DNA of 52,056 nt from Spirochaetaceae bacterium. GTDB lineage: Bacteria > Spirochaetota > Spirochaetia > SZUA-6 > Bin103. Made by a program: the position numbers and the translations under genes. Shown here in pieces: positions 43,146-51,936 of the stretch. Position 1 is the stretch's first letter; each line of letters starts with the position of its first letter. Where the stretch lies: NCBI GenBank assembly GCA_028820215.1, contig JAPPKD010000178.1, forward strand, positions 1 to 52,056, written 5' to 3'. Below the pieces are notes generated by a model. That model worked only from the letters and a program-made list of their open reading frames with translations, was not told the origin of the DNA and ran no database searches.

Positions 43146-44060
43146 ATGAAGAGGACGCCCGACGGACTGATTCCGATCGTCGACACCCACCAGCATCTCT
43201 GGGACCTGGAGCGGCTGAACCCGCCGTGGCTGAGCCAGACACCGCCCGTGATGCAGCAGAGCTACACCATCGACACCTACCTGCGTGAGGCGCGGGGCAC
43301 CGGCATCGAGCGGGCGGTCTACATGGAAGTCGACGTGGTCGTGTCCGACCGGCCGCTCGAGCGCGAGCTGGTCGCCGGGCTGTGCCTGCGGCCTGAGGTG
43401 CCGACCGCCGCCGCCGTGTTTTCCGGCTCGGTCGACTCCCCCGATTTCGCGAGCGAGCTGGCGGCCATACGGCGGCAGGAGTCGTGCCGCGGCATCCGTC
43501 ACCTGCTGCACCCCCCGACCGCCCCGCCCGGCACGCTGCTCTCGGACCGGTTCGCCGCCGGGCTGGCGCTGCTGGCGGATGCGGGCTTGCTGTTCGACAT
43601 CTGCATCCGGCCGCGGGAGCTTGGCGATGCCGTGGAGATCGCGCGGCGCTGTCCGCGCAACACCTTCATCGTCGACCACTGCGGCAACGCCGACCCCCTG
43701 GTGGTCGCTGGCAACACCGGGCCGTCTGACGACGAGGTGTACGGCCACGACCGGCAGCAGTGGCTGGACGACATGGCCGCGCTGGGCGCCCAGGTCAACG
43801 CGATCTGCAAGATCTCCGGCATCGTGGCCCGTGGCGGGCCGGGCTGGACGGCGGAGGACCTGGCGCCGACCGTCGATCACTGCATCGACTGCTTCGGCGA
43901 GGACCGCATCGTGTTCGGGAGCGACTGGCCGGTGTGCGTGCCCGCCAGCCCGCTGGCGGGCTGGGTCACCGCGCTGCGGAAGATCGTCAGCCGGCGGCCG
44001 GAGCGGCTGCAGCACGCGTTGCTGCACGGGAACGCCGAGCGCATCTACCGCCTGCCGTGA
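43146..44060 (+). CDS. TIM-barrel amidohydrolase (L-fuconolactonase-like)
   Basis: A 304-residue metal-dependent hydrolase of the amidohydrolase-related/fuconolactonase group. The metal motif is IVDTHQHLWDLERL (H-x-H) after the first strand. Later come [11 protein letters not shown] (histidine ligand), CKISGIVARG and [11 protein letters not shown], with the conserved catalytic aspartate in GSDWP. Such enzymes hydrolyse sugar lactones or decarboxylate aromatic acids. ATG at 43146 follows GGAGGTG at 9 bases; GTG at 43134 is less likely. Its paralogue is the first half of the fusion at 36187-38016. It heads the plus-strand run of transaldolase-like, permease and binding-protein genes. Confidence 0.88.
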   Translation: MKRTPDGLIPIVDTHQHLWDLERLNPPWLSQTPPVMQQSYTIDTYLREARGTGIERAVYMEVDVVVSDRPLERELVAGLCLRPEVPTAAAVFSGSVDSPDFASELAAIRRQESCRGIRHLLHPPTAPPGTLLSDRFAAGLALLADAGLLFDICIRPRELGDAVEIARRCPRNTFIVDHCGNADPLVVAGNTGPSDDEVYGHDRQQWLDDMAALGAQVNAICKISGIVARGGPGWTAEDLAPTVDHCIDCFGEDRIVFGSDWPVCVPASPLAGWVTALRKIVSRRPERLQHALLHGNAERIYRLP

Positions 44061-44076
44061 TCCGCGGGCGGCCGGG

Positions 44077-45474
44077 GTGACCGAAGCGGAGCGTCACCGG
44101 ATCCGCGCCGAGCTGCTGGCCGCTGCCCCCGGGCACGTGCTCGCGACGGTCGAGGCCCATGCCGCCGAGGTTCGGCGCGCGCTTGCCCGATCCGCGCCCG
44201 CCACGCAGGACGCGGTGCTCGCCGGGGTCGCCGCGCTGGCCATCGATCTGCGCTCGGAGTGGATGCTGTGGGCGCGCCATCAAGGAGACGTGATGGGCGA
44301 GGCCGCGGCGGCCGCGTCGGACCACCTGTGCCGGTTGCTTGACCGGAACGGACGCCCGGACCTGAGCGACGCGGTGCGCTCGGAAGCCGCGTCAATCCAG
44401 GCGAGCAGCCTGGCGCGCCTGGCGCGCATGACCGCCGCGGGCGAGCGCGCAAACCCCTGGGGCAACGACTCGCCGCGGGAACTCGACTGGGCGCTGCGGC
44501 GGGGCGCGGTGCTGGTGACCACCAACCCGATCATGATCGACGCGGCGTGCCGCGCAGCGCCGGAGCGGTGGGACCCGGTGCGGGACACGATCGTCGAGGA
44601 CACCGCGATCGAGCCCGGGCACCGGTCTGTCGAGCTCGCGCTGCGCGTGGTCGCCGGCGTCGCCCGCGAGCTGCGGCCGATCTTCGCTGCGAGCGGCGGC
44701 GCGTGCGGCTGGGTTACGTATCAGGTCGACCCGCGCGCTGCCGGCGATGCCGCGTCGATGATCGACGAGGCGACGTACGTGCACGATCGCCTGTCGGCCG
44801 AGCTCGGCGTCACGCCCAACGTGCGCTTCAAGCTGCCGGGGACCGAGGCGGGGCTCGACGCCTGCTCTGCCCTGGCCGCACGGGCGATCGGCCTGGTGAT
44901 CACCGCGAGCTGCGCGGTCGCGCAGCACCTGGCGTTCGCGGAAGTGCTGGAGCGGAGCGCACCGGATGCGCGCACCGGGCCGGCCGGGCTGCTGGTGATG
45001 ATGAACGGCCGGCTCGACGAGACGGTCGCCGCCGAGCTGGCTGCGGCCGGCGACCCGGACCCGGAGTCGGTCGCCCGGTGGGCGAGCGCGGCGATCACGC
45101 GCCGCTCGTACGCCCTGCTCCGGGAACGCGGCTGTCGCCGCTCGGCGTTGCTGGTCGCATCCATGCGCGGGCCGTGGAACATCGACACCGCGATCACCGC
45201 CGGCCCGGAGCCGGTGTACTTGTCCTGCTTCCCGGACCGGGCGCGCGCCTATGACGCGGAGCCCCGTCCGCTCCTTCCCGGCATCGACGATCGGGTCGGC
45301 AGCGACCTCCTGGACCGGCTGGCGCGCAGCCGCGGCTTCCGGTTGGCGTTCGAGCCCGACGCGATGCGGCCGGCGCGGTTCGCCGAGCACCCGACGGTCG
45401 CCGCCACCCTCACGTCGTTCACCGCGGCCCGCGATGCGCTCGATCGCTACACCATGAGCCCGACGCGGGTTTGA
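44077..45474 (+). CDS. Transaldolase-like protein with a long N-terminal extension
   Basis: A 465-residue protein with transaldolase-family landmarks. VLVTTNPIMIDAA (about 145-157) matches the TTNP motif. K252 in NVRFKLPGTEAGLDAC matches the Schiff-base lysine strand (VxIKIPxT), and AIGLVITASCAVAQHLAFAE matches the late barrel helix. Ordinary transaldolases have 210-380 residues; here about 130 residues precede the TTNP motif. It may be an aldolase acting on a non-standard sugar. GTG at 44077 is 17 bases after the amidohydrolase stop; the Shine-Dalgarno sequence is weak. The frame open from 43285 is a shadow of the amidohydrolase gene. Neighbouring hydrolases and importer suggest sugar-acid catabolism. 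Confidence 0.72.
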   Translation: MTEAERHRIRAELLAAAPGHVLATVEAHAAEVRRALARSAPATQDAVLAGVAALAIDLRSEWMLWARHQGDVMGEAAAAASDHLCRLLDRNGRPDLSDAVRSEAASIQASSLARLARMTAAGERANPWGNDSPRELDWALRRGAVLVTTNPIMIDAACRAAPERWDPVRDTIVEDTAIEPGHRSVELALRVVAGVARELRPIFAASGGACGWVTYQVDPRAAGDAASMIDEATYVHDRLSAELGVTPNVRFKLPGTEAGLDACSALAARAIGLVITASCAVAQHLAFAEVLERSAPDARTGPAGLLVMMNGRLDETVAAELAAAGDPDPESVARWASAAITRRSYALLRERGCRRSALLVASMRGPWNIDTAITAGPEPVYLSCFPDRARAYDAEPRPLLPGIDDRVGSDLLDRLARSRGFRLAFEPDAMRPARFAEHPTVAATLTSFTAARDALDRYTMSPTRV

Positions 45475-45511
45475 CCGGCGGCGCGAGTGCCGACCATCAT
45501 CCGCTCTGAAC

Positions 45512-46495
45512 ATGGGGTCCTACATCATCCGGCGCCTGTTGATCATGGTCCCGACGGTGGCGCTGATCGCGGTGCTCACCTTCATCGTGGTGGAGCTTCC
45601 GCCCGGCGACTACGCCAGCCGGGTGGCCGAGGCGATGGAGCAGCGCGGGGAAAACATCGACATGGAGTACATCCAGGCGATCCGCGAGCTGTACCGCCTG
45701 GACGACCCCACGTTCGTGCGCTTTTTCAGATGGCTGGGCGGTTTCATGACCGGCGACATGGGCTACTCGATCGAGTACCGCATGCCGGTGAGGAATGTGT
45801 TCCGGGACCGCTTTCCCATCACGATCCTGCTGTCGATCGCGTCGATGCTGTTCACCTGGGCGGTGGCGTTCCCGATCGGCCTCTATTCGGCGGTGCGCCA
45901 ATACTCGTTCGGCGACTACTTCTGGAGCGTTGTCGGCTTTATCGGGCTGTCGGTCCCCAACTTCCTGCTGGCGCTGGTGCTGATGTTCTACTCGGCAAAG
46001 TACTTCGGCGGTGCCATCGGCGGCCTGTTCTCGAAGGAGTTCGAGGATGCCGCCTGGAGCATTCCGAAGGTCGTGAACCTGATGAAGAACCTGGCGATTC
46101 CCGTGATCGTCATCGGCACGGCCAGCACCGCGGGGCTGATCCGCATCCTGCGCGCAAACCTGCTCGACGAGCTGAAGCGGCCCTACGTCGAGCTGGCGCG
46201 CGCCAAGGGGCTCACGGAGCGGCGCCTGATCGTCAAGTACCCGCTGCGCATCGCCATCAACCCGTTCCTGTCGGGCGCCGGCAGCATCCTGCCGGGACTG
46301 ATCTCGGGCGCGGTGATCACGGAGATCGTGCTCGACCTGCCCGCCATGGGTCCGGTCTTCCTGCGCGCGATCCGCGCGGAGGACATGCAGTTGGTCTCAA
46401 GCTACATGCTGATCCTGGGGATCCTCACCGTTATCGGCACGCTGCTCTCCGATCTGCTGCTGGCGGTCGCCGACCCTCGGATTCGTTATGAGTAG
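45512..46495 (+). CDS. ABC importer permease (DppB-like)
   Basis: A 327-residue permease. The first helix is IIRRLLIMVPTVALIAVLTF, and LPPGDYASRVAEAMEQRGE with ELYRLDDPTFVRFFRWL follows, as in the large-substrate branch of the family. The EAA loop is ARAKGLTERRLIVKYPLR. ATG at 45512 lies 38 bases after the transaldolase-like stop, and the gene overlaps the next permease by 8 bases. With the following permease and tandem binding proteins it forms an importer whose ATPases are probably the minus-strand genes at 38114 and 36187. No ATPase lies next to it. Confidence 0.92.
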   Translation: MGSYIIRRLLIMVPTVALIAVLTFIVVELPPGDYASRVAEAMEQRGENIDMEYIQAIRELYRLDDPTFVRFFRWLGGFMTGDMGYSIEYRMPVRNVFRDRFPITILLSIASMLFTWAVAFPIGLYSAVRQYSFGDYFWSVVGFIGLSVPNFLLALVLMFYSAKYFGGAIGGLFSKEFEDAAWSIPKVVNLMKNLAIPVIVIGTASTAGLIRILRANLLDELKRPYVELARAKGLTERRLIVKYPLRIAINPFLSGAGSILPGLISGAVITEIVLDLPAMGPVFLRAIRAEDMQLVSSYMLILGILTVIGTLLSDLLLAVADPRIRYE

Positions 46496-47630
46496 CGCCC
46501 CGGCCGACGCCCTGGCGCCCGTCGCGCCCGAGCGCCAGGTCTACGACGCCAGCCAGTGGAAGCTGATGCGGATCGCCTTCTTCAAGCACCGGCTGGCGGT
46601 GGCCGGGGCGGTGATCGTGGCCCTGGGGTACTTCACGCTGGCATGCGCCGAGTTCCTGGCCCCGTACGACCCGACGCGCAGCGCCTACGTGTCGCCGATG
46701 CAGTCCAACCAGCTCATCCCGCCCAGGCTGCCGCGCATCCTCAGCCCGGAGGGCGCGCTCACGTGGCCGTACGTGCATCCGCTCGTCGAGGCGCGCGATC
46801 CGGTGACCCTGCGCGTCGCTTACGTGGAGGACCGCAGCGTCAGCTATCCGATCCGCCTGTTCGTCCACGCCGAGCCCTACAAGATGTGGGGGCTGTTCTG
46901 GTCCGACGTGCACCTGTGGGGTGTGGACGGCGACACGCGCCTGAACCTGCTGGGCACCGATCAGAAGGCGCGGGACGTGTTCTCGCGCGTGCTGTGGGGT
47001 ACGCGCATCTCGCTCAGCATCGGGCTGCTGGGGGTGCTGGTCACCTTCTTCCTGGCGATCATCCTGGGCACCGTTTCCGGGTATTACTCGGGAGCGGTCG
47101 ACACGCTGATCCAGCGCGTGATCGAGGTGATCGTCAGCGTGCCGACGCTGCCGCTGTGGATGGTGCTGACGGTGGCAATCCCGCTGAACTGGCCGCTTGA
47201 GCGGGTGTTCTTCGCCATCACCCTGATCCTGGCGCTGCTCTCCTGGCCGGGCTTGGCACGGACGGTTCGCGGCAAGGTGCTGGCGTTGCGGGAGGCCGAC
47301 TACGCGATCGCCGCCCAGCTCGACAACGGTTCCACCAGCCGCGTGATGTTCGCGCACGTGATTCCCGGGGTGATGAGCCACCTGATCGCGTCGCTGACGC
47401 TCTCGATCCCGGGCATGATCCTGGGGGAGACCGCCCTGAGCTTCCTGGGGCTGGGGCTCCACGAGCCGGTGATAAGCTGGGGAGTGATGCTGCAGGACGC
47501 GCAGCAGCTTCGCACGATCCTGTTCGCTCCGTGGCTGCTGTGGCCGGTGGCGGCCGTGGTGTTCTTCATCCTGGCCTTCAACTTCATGGGGGACGGCCTG
47601 CGCGACGCCGCCGACCCCTACAAGTCGTAG
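46488..47630 (+). CDS. ABC importer permease (DppC-like) with periplasmic insert
   Basis: A 380-residue permease, longer than the usual 290-300. After the first helix (AVAGAVIVALGYFTLACAEF) comes an insert of about 90 residues (66-155; contains WPYVHPLVEARDP and YKMWGLFWSDVHLWGV) before the standard LLGTDQKARDVFSRVLWG motif. That insert lies outside the membrane and is known in the subset of family 5 importers that use very large binding proteins, which fits the approximately 650-residue binding proteins here. The EAA loop region is IAAQLDNGSTSRVMFAHVIP. ATG at 46488 overlaps the upstream gene. Confidence 0.92.
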   Translation: MSSAPADALAPVAPERQVYDASQWKLMRIAFFKHRLAVAGAVIVALGYFTLACAEFLAPYDPTRSAYVSPMQSNQLIPPRLPRILSPEGALTWPYVHPLVEARDPVTLRVAYVEDRSVSYPIRLFVHAEPYKMWGLFWSDVHLWGVDGDTRLNLLGTDQKARDVFSRVLWGTRISLSIGLLGVLVTFFLAIILGTVSGYYSGAVDTLIQRVIEVIVSVPTLPLWMVLTVAIPLNWPLERVFFAITLILALLSWPGLARTVRGKVLALREADYAIAAQLDNGSTSRVMFAHVIPGVMSHLIASLTLSIPGMILGETALSFLGLGLHEPVISWGVMLQDAQQLRTILFAPWLLWPVAAVVFFILAFNFMGDGLRDAADPYKS

Positions 47631-47708
47631 GTAGGGCACCGAGCTTGCGCGCCGGACCGCGCGGCGCGTACCATCCCGGATCCACACCAACCAACAAGGA
47701 AGGACCGA

Positions 47709-49667
47709 ATGACGCAGAAGATCGCTCGTTACGGCCTGCTGGCGCTGCTTGTCTGCGCCGGCGCTACCGTGGCCGTGGCCGACATGATCGCCGACAACCA
47801 CGGCAAGAACGCCTGGAATCTCTCCGAGTGGCAGCAGGTCACCGGGCAGACGCTGACCCTCACGCAGTCGCCGATGCTGGATGCCATGGGCCTGCCGCCG
47901 CTGGAGCAGCGGCTCCCCGACGACCCGCTGGTCCTGCTTCCCACCAGCCAGGTGAAGAAGATCGGCACCTACCAGGATCTCGCCAGGATCCAGGGGAACG
48001 GACCGGAGGCGGTCGCCAGCAACACGACCCGGGTCATGTGCCGCTCTGCCGAGTACGGCGGTCAGGTCAACCGGTTCCTGCGCACCTGCCAGGACATGGT
48101 GGCGTCGAACGACAACCGCACCTGGACCATGACGCTGCGCAAGGGCGCCAAGTTCTCCGACGGCAGTCCGATGACCACCGAGGACGTCGCCTTCTTCGTG
48201 GAGGACATCGCGCAGTACGAGCCGTTCGGCACGGCGATCACCGGCGGCTCGCGCCTGGTCGCGGACGCGGAGTTCCAGATCATCGACGACTACACGTTCA
48301 GCCTCACCTGGCCGCAGCCCAACATCGGCCAGACGGGCCGTCTGGGCGAGTGGTACTACGTCTGGTTCCACAAGGGGTACCTGAGCCAGTTCCATCCCAA
48401 GTACGCGGGGCAGGACAAGGTCGATGCCATGGCCAAGGAGGCCGGTTTCGCCAGCGCCGCCGAGTTCTTCAAGGACAAGGCCGACGAGGGACAGGGCTTC
48501 CCGCGCGCCAATCCGGATCTTCCGACCATGGCGCCGTGGGTGCTCAAGGTCGGCGCGCCGGCCACGACCTACGTGTTCGAGCGCAACCCCTACTATCTGG
48601 GTGTCGACGCGATCGGCCAGCAGCTTCCGTACTTCGACGAGGTGCGCCAGGACTCGACCACCGATCCGACGGTCCTCAAGCTGCGCGCGCTGAACGGCGA
48701 GTACGACTGGATGTTCACCCTGGGGCTGGACATCTTCCCGGCCGCCAAGACCACCGAGGCCACCGAGCAGACCATCCGCGCCGTCCGCTGGGGTGGAGTC
48801 CATCTGGTCGGCGGCGCCCAGCTCCTGGAGTTCAACCAGACCACCAACGACCCGGACATGCGTGAGCTGGTCTCGAATCGCGACTTCCGCTGCGGCGTCT
48901 CGCACGCGATCTACCGCGAGGCGATCGCCACGCTGATTTTCTACGGCGCGGTGTCGTACGGCCCGCTGGCCTACTCGGAGCGCAGCCCGTTCTACAACGA
49001 GCGCGCGTCCACGGTGTGCGGCGACTACGACCTGGACATGGCCAACAGCCTGCTGGACTCGGCCGGCCTGAACGAGCGCGACGACGAAGGCAACCGGCTG
49101 TGGAAGGGCAAGCCGTTCGAGTTCACGGCGACCATCCGCATCCAGTACAACAGCGCCGAGGTGGCCGACGTGGTCAAGCAGAACCTCAGCGATGTCGGCA
49201 TCAACATGAACATCCGCTCGACCGACGGCTGGGGCGGACTGCAGTCGGTGCGCAACTCGGGCGAGATGCAGGCGTACATCGGCCCGGCGTGGAGCACCTA
49301 CGCCACCGACGTGCTGGAGACCGCCAGCTTCGGAGCGCCCTACACCAACCACGCCTATTTCGCGCCGAAGTGGTCGCAGTGGGTGGCCACCGACGGGGCG
49401 GAGGGCGAGGAGCCGCCGGACGTGGTCCAAGAAGGCATCGCGCTTCGCCAGATGCTGGGCACCCAGTCCGATATGGATGACCAGATCGCGACCATGAAGA
49501 AGATCACCGACCTGCATGCCGACAACCTGTGGGCGATCGGCATCGTCGGCGGGATCAACACGGTCATCACGTCGTACGACATGGCCAACGTGCCCGAGGA
49601 CGATCCCGAGAACTGCATGCACTGCGGCGAAACCGGCCGCCCGGAGGTCTGGTTCCGCGACGAGTAG
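47709..49667 (+). CDS. Large family 5 solute-binding protein, copy 1
   Basis: A 652-residue periplasmic binding protein. The signal peptide is residues 1-24 (KIARYGLLALLVCAGATVAV), and there is no lipobox. Family signatures are WTMTLRKGAKFSDGSPMTTE, DYTFSLTWPQPNIGQ, TYVFERNPYYLGVDAIGQQL and VLKLRALNGEYDWMF. Cysteines occur in conserved pairs (VMCRSAEYG with LRTCQ, and ENCMHCGETG near the end) and may form disulfides. It starts 78 bases after the permease gene, with AAGGAAGGACC as ribosome site, and ends before a strong terminator. It is a tandem duplicate of the gene at 49866. The ligand is probably large; YejA-like proteins bind long peptides or glycopeptides. Confidence 0.92.
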   Translation: MTQKIARYGLLALLVCAGATVAVADMIADNHGKNAWNLSEWQQVTGQTLTLTQSPMLDAMGLPPLEQRLPDDPLVLLPTSQVKKIGTYQDLARIQGNGPEAVASNTTRVMCRSAEYGGQVNRFLRTCQDMVASNDNRTWTMTLRKGAKFSDGSPMTTEDVAFFVEDIAQYEPFGTAITGGSRLVADAEFQIIDDYTFSLTWPQPNIGQTGRLGEWYYVWFHKGYLSQFHPKYAGQDKVDAMAKEAGFASAAEFFKDKADEGQGFPRANPDLPTMAPWVLKVGAPATTYVFERNPYYLGVDAIGQQLPYFDEVRQDSTTDPTVLKLRALNGEYDWMFTLGLDIFPAAKTTEATEQTIRAVRWGGVHLVGGAQLLEFNQTTNDPDMRELVSNRDFRCGVSHAIYREAIATLIFYGAVSYGPLAYSERSPFYNERASTVCGDYDLDMANSLLDSAGLNERDDEGNRLWKGKPFEFTATIRIQYNSAEVADVVKQNLSDVGINMNIRSTDGWGGLQSVRNSGEMQAYIGPAWSTYATDVLETASFGAPYTNHAYFAPKWSQWVATDGAEGEEPPDVVQEGIALRQMLGTQSDMDDQIATMKKITDLHADNLWAIGIVGGINTVITSYDMANVPEDDPENCMHCGETGRPEVWFRDE

Positions 49668-49721
49668 ACGACCGCGGCGGGCACACGATCCCGCCCGACA
49701 CGCCTGACGACGGCGCCAGGG

Positions 49722-49754
49722 CCGACTCGAACGAGTTGGCTCTGGCGCCTTTTT
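49722..49754 (+). terminator. Rho-independent terminator
   Basis: The arm GGCGCCAGGGCCGACTCG pairs with the following GAGTTGGCTCTGGCGCC around a short AAC loop, and TTTTT follows directly. It lies 55 bases after the stop of the first large binding protein, so the second copy (49866) needs its own promoter or read-through. Confidence 0.88.
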
Positions 49755-49865
49755 CGTGGAGCCCGGGGAGTCGGCCTCGGCGCGGAGCGGACCGCCGTTA
49801 GAGTTGCGCGTCGCCGGCATCGGCCATAGACTGAACGATCCATTTTCTACCAAAGGAAGGATCCA

Positions 49866-51851
49866 ATGACGAAGAAGATCGTTCGTTACGGCCTGCTGGC
49901 GTTGCTCGTCTTCGCCGGCGCCGCCACCGCGCTGGCCGAGGGCGCCGGTGAAGGAGCGATGGACGACGGCGGAGGCGCGGCCGTCATCGCCGACAACCAC
50001 GGCAAGAACGCCTGGGATCTGTCCGCATGGGAACAGGCCACCGGTCAGTCGCTGACTCTCACGCAGGCGCCGATGCTGGATGCCATGGACCTGCCGCCGC
50101 TGGAGCAACGGCTCCCCGACGAGCCCTTGGTGCTGCTGCCGATCAGCGACGTGAAGAAGATCGGCACCTACCAGGACGTCGGCTGGCTGCAGGGCATCAG
50201 CCCCGGGCACCACGAGCGGGTCATGTGCCGGTCCGCCGAGTACGGCGCCGGCCCGGAGTTCCTGCGCACCTGTCAGGCGATGGAGTCGTCCAACGACGGA
50301 CGCACCTGGACCATGACGCTGCGCAAGGGCGCCAGGTGGTCGGACGGCACCGAGTTCACCACCGAGGACGTCGCCTTCTTCGTGGAGGACGTCGCGCACT
50401 ACGAGCCGTTCGGCACGGCGGTGACCAGCGGCTCACGCCATATCGCGGACGCGGAGTTCGAGATCATCGACGACTACACCTTCAGCTTCACGTATCCGCA
50501 GACCAACATCGCCGAGGTAGGGCGCCTGGCCGAGCACTACGTGGCGTGGTTCCACAAGGGCTATCTGAGCCAGTTCCATCCGGAGTACGCCGGGCAGGAC
50601 AAGGTCGACGCAATGGCCAAGGAGGCCGGCTTCGCCAGTGCCGCCGAGTTCTTCAAGGACAAGGTCGACGAAGGCCAGGGCTTCCCGCGCGCCAACCCCG
50701 ATCTCCCGACCATGACGCCGTGGGCGCTGAAGGTCGGTGCGCCGGCCACCACCTATGTGTTCGAGCGCAACCCCTACTACCTTGCGGTGGACGCGATCGG
50801 CCAGCAGCTCCCGTACTTCGACGAAGTGCGCCGGCATGCGACCACCGATCCGACCGTCCTCAAGCTGCGGGCGCTGAACGCCGAGTACGACTTCATGCTG
50901 TTCCTGGGGCTGGACATCTTCCCGGCCGCCAAGACCACGGAGGCGAACGAGCAGACCATCCGCGCTGTGAGCTGGGGCGGCGTGCACTTGGTCGGCGGGG
51001 CGCAGATGATCGAGTTCAACCAGACGACCAACGATCCCGAGCTGCGCGAGCTGTTCTCGCAGCGCGACTTCCGCTGCGGCATCTCGCACGCGATCAACCG
51101 TGAGGCGATCGCCACGCTGATCTACTACGGCGCGGTGCCCTACGGCCCGCTGGCGCACTCGGAACGCAGTCCGTTCTACAACGAGCGCGCAGCAACCGTG
51201 TGTGGCGATTACGACCTGGACACGGCCAACAGCCTGCTCGACTCAGCCGGACTAAACGAGCGCGACGAGGAAGGCACCCGCATGTGGAAGGGCCAGCCGT
51301 TCGAGTTCACGGCGACGATCCGCATCCAGTACGAGAGCGCGCCCGTGGCCGACATGGTCAAGCTCAACCTCGGGGATGTCGGCATCAACATGAACATCCG
51401 CTCGACCGACGGCTGGGGCGGACTGCAATCGGTGCGGAACTCGGGCGAGATGCAGGCGTACATCGGCTCGGCGTGGTCGACCTACGCGCCGTACGTTCTG
51501 GAGACCGCCAGCTTCGGAGCGCCCTACACCAACCACGCCTACTTCGCGCCCAAGTGGACGCAGTGGGTGGCCACCGACGGAGAGGAGGGCGAGGAGCCGC
51601 CCGACGTGATCAAGGAAGGCGTGGCGTTGCGTCAGCTCCTGGCGACGCAGGCCGACCTGAACGACCGGATCGCGACCATGAAGAAGATCACCGACCTGCA
51701 TGCCGACAACCTGTGGGCGATCGGCATCGTCGGTGGGGTGAACACGCGTGTCACCACCTACAACATGGCCAACGTGCCCGGGGACGACCCGGAGAACTGC
51801 TGGCACTGTGGCGACCGCGGCCGGCCGGAGGTCTTTTTCCGCGACCAGTAG
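49866..51851 (+). CDS. Large family 5 solute-binding protein, copy 2
   Basis: A 661-residue paralogue of the previous protein and very similar over its length. Long blocks such as AGQDKVDAMAKEAGFASAAE are identical, and both end in GRPEVWFRDE/GRPEVFFRDQ. The main difference is an extra Gly/Glu/Asp-rich segment after the signal peptide (EGAGEGAMDDGGGAA, residues 25-39), a flexible tether absent from copy 1. The cysteine pairs are conserved (VMCRSAEYG, LRTCQ, ENCWHCGDRG). It is preceded by AAAGGAAGGATCC. Two binding proteins sharing one set of permeases would widen substrate range or dosage. A second, similar terminator follows. Confidence 0.92.
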   Translation: MTKKIVRYGLLALLVFAGAATALAEGAGEGAMDDGGGAAVIADNHGKNAWDLSAWEQATGQSLTLTQAPMLDAMDLPPLEQRLPDEPLVLLPISDVKKIGTYQDVGWLQGISPGHHERVMCRSAEYGAGPEFLRTCQAMESSNDGRTWTMTLRKGARWSDGTEFTTEDVAFFVEDVAHYEPFGTAVTSGSRHIADAEFEIIDDYTFSFTYPQTNIAEVGRLAEHYVAWFHKGYLSQFHPEYAGQDKVDAMAKEAGFASAAEFFKDKVDEGQGFPRANPDLPTMTPWALKVGAPATTYVFERNPYYLAVDAIGQQLPYFDEVRRHATTDPTVLKLRALNAEYDFMLFLGLDIFPAAKTTEANEQTIRAVSWGGVHLVGGAQMIEFNQTTNDPELRELFSQRDFRCGISHAINREAIATLIYYGAVPYGPLAHSERSPFYNERAATVCGDYDLDTANSLLDSAGLNERDEEGTRMWKGQPFEFTATIRIQYESAPVADMVKLNLGDVGINMNIRSTDGWGGLQSVRNSGEMQAYIGSAWSTYAPYVLETASFGAPYTNHAYFAPKWTQWVATDGEEGEEPPDVIKEGVALRQLLATQADLNDRIATMKKITDLHADNLWAIGIVGGVNTRVTTYNMANVPGDDPENCWHCGDRGRPEVFFRDQ

Positions 51852-51890
51852 GCGACTGGCGGACACATGATCCCCCGACACGCCTGACAG

Positions 51891-51936
51891 ACGGCGTCAG
51901 GGCCGACTCGCACGAGCCGGCTTTGGCGCCGTTTTT
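51891..51936 (+). terminator. Rho-independent terminator
   Basis: ACGGCGTCAGGGCCGACTCG pairs imperfectly with GAGCCGGCTTTGGCGCCGT across a CAC loop, ending in GTTTTT. Sequence and position match the terminator at 49722-49754, showing that the binding-protein duplication included the downstream region. The remaining 120 bases to the window end contain nothing recognised. Confidence 0.82.

Noticed and set aside
43285..44076. N-terminal extension of the transaldolase-like protein
   Set aside because: It lies inside the amidohydrolase gene in another frame and has low-complexity composition.
46431..50399. 1322-codon open frame on the minus strand
   Set aside because: It is antisense to two permeases and a duplicated binding protein with clear families. 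The long opening results from high GC at third codon positions, and its translation has no domain and a biased V/R/G/H composition.
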